Assembly: GCA_003228965.1 (NCBI GenBank)
Contig: QIGP01000431.1
Coordinates: forward strand, 1-6,358
Reading direction: 5' to 3'
DNA: 6,358 bases
From: Gammaproteobacteria bacterium
GTDB taxonomy: Bacteria > Pseudomonadota > Gammaproteobacteria > Steroidobacterales > SZUA-146
Of this stretch, positions 5,716-6,358 are shown piece after piece; the stretch's first letter is position 1, and each line of letters starts with the position of its first letter. Below the pieces are notes generated by a model. It saw only the letters and a list, made by a program, of their open reading frames with translations, searched no databases and was not told where the DNA came from. The position numbers and the translations under genes were made by a program.

Positions 5716-5755
5716 GCAACACCGCGTGGAGACTCTACCTCCACGCGGTGATTGC
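5716..5755. terminator. Strong hairpin between convergent genes, probable bidirectional terminator
   Basis: CACCGCGTGGAG (5720-5731) is perfectly complementary to CTCCACGCGGTG (5739-5750), giving 12 GC-rich pairs around a 7-base loop. After a single bulged A (5751), GCAA (5716-5719) pairs with TTGC (5752-5755), adding four pairs. It lies 92 bases after the plus-strand fusion gene and 6 bases before the 3' end of the minus-strand gene, where a shared terminator is expected. Neither side has a good T-run (plus: GACTGTTTACG; minus: TACAGCGTTTTGG), so it may work with Rho or mainly protect 3' ends. Confidence 0.6.
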
Positions 5756-5761
5756 GACTGT

Positions 5762-6358
5762 TTACGCCGGCGCCATTTTACATCTGCGTCGAATCAAACC
5801 CAGGGCCACCAACGACGAGGCAAGCAAAGGTAAGGTCGCAGGCACAGGGACTTGAGCTCCAAAGCTTTGCTGCCCGTTAATTTGACCTCTGCTTGCTGTA
5901 TCGAGTATCCATTCAAAACTGTCAATGCCGGTCCCCGCCAGTTGTAGACTTGCATTGGGTTTGCTGTTGGAGGCTTCAAACAAGCCAATATCTACACTGG
6001 TTATACCTTCGGCATTTCCGTCGGTGGCCGTGAAGCTGCCTTCATAGCTAATGAACTGCAGTACGTTACCACTGCTGTCGGTTAGCGCGATGCCGTCGGG
6101 ACCATTTTGCAAGTTGGTCGAAAAAAACAAAGCGCCATAGTTGCCAGATTGGTCAGAAATAATGCCCTCCAGCAATATGTCCGAGTAAACCGTGCCGTTT
6201 GAACCGTTGTAGAGCAGCAAGTGGTAACCGGACAAATCGGTACCGGCCAGGCCAGCCACTTCAATGCCTTCGTTTACGTCCATGCCCGAATTGTCGTAGT
6301 GAAATTCGTTAATAAAAAGCGAAGCGTGTGAGAGTGGGGAAAAAAACGTGCAGAGCAA
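5762..6358 (-). CDS. Lamin-tail-like PEP-CTERM protein, start beyond the right edge
   Basis: The frame is open to the right edge and ends with TAA at 5762-5764, giving 198 visible residues. The visible start is the end of a signal peptide, with a likely cut after Ala12 (FFSPLSHA|SLF). The true start lies outside the window. The mature part opens with LFINEFHYDNSGMDVNEGIEV and continues with AGTDLSGYHLLLYNG, DGIALTDSSGNVLQFISYEG and FTATDGNAEGITSVDIG. This pattern belongs to the lamin-tail-like (LTD) domain found at the front of secreted nucleases such as ExeM. No nuclease domain follows. The C-terminus is a PEP-CTERM-type tail: VPVPA (170-174), a hydrophobic span (about 175-189), then RRR (190-192). 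Exosortase would cut it for export or surface display; no exosortase gene is visible. It converges on the fusion gene. Confidence 0.87.
   Translation of the reverse strand: MLCTFFSPLSHASLFINEFHYDNSGMDVNEGIEVAGLAGTDLSGYHLLLYNGSNGTVYSDILLEGIISDQSGNYGALFFSTNLQNGPDGIALTDSSGNVLQFISYEGSFTATDGNAEGITSVDIGLFEASNSKPNASLQLAGTGIDSFEWILDTASRGQINGQQSFGAQVPVPATLPLLASSLVALGLIRRRCKMAPA

Noticed and set aside
5652..5855. Plus-strand frame of 67 codons after the fusion gene
   Set aside because: It runs through the terminator hairpin and antisense to the 3' end of the PEP-CTERM gene, and its translation is not protein-like.

Overview
The window reads as chromosomal DNA of a Gram-negative bacterium, most likely an aquatic gammaproteobacterium. 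The evidence is a lipobox-bearing DUF4399-type lipoprotein, an LplT-like transporter joined to a PlsC-type acyltransferase, a secreted protein ending in a PEP-CTERM-type sorting tail, and moderate GC with no strong codon bias. This assignment comes from protein families only; no rRNA or tRNA gene is present.

Layout. Bases 1-221 hold the N-terminal part of a minus-strand gene of unknown function that runs off the left edge. Bases 222-619 form a gene-free divergent region. It carries short direct repeats and three consecutive inverted repeats, one of them a 56-base imperfect hairpin followed by a T-rich stretch. Then come five plus-strand genes: an unrecognised 200-aa protein (620-1222), a membrane-anchored TPR protein (1305-2039), an exported alpha/beta-hydrolase of the lipase/esterase type (2041-2823), a DUF4399-type lipoprotein (3139-3630), and a 646-aa MFS transporter/acyltransferase fusion (3683-5623). 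The TPR and hydrolase genes are separated by one base and are almost certainly co-transcribed. The lipoprotein and fusion genes are 52 bases apart and probably form a second unit. A 315-base gap (2824-3138) lies between the two pairs. It has no convincing gene but contains palindromes and a possible gene remnant. A strong hairpin (5716-5755) separates the fusion gene from a convergent minus-strand gene (5762 to the right edge) encoding a lamin-tail-like PEP-CTERM protein.

How the genes may work together. Most of the plus-strand genes point to the cell envelope: a TPR protein held at the inner membrane, an exported ester hydrolase, an envelope lipoprotein, and a protein likely to move and re-acylate lysophospholipids. 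A link between the hydrolase and the lysophospholipid transporter/acyltransferase is attractive but is inference from proximity. I found no mobile element, CRISPR array, toxin-antitoxin pair or clear new multigene system. The least explained parts are the structured intergenic region at 317-462 and the unrecognised 200-aa protein.
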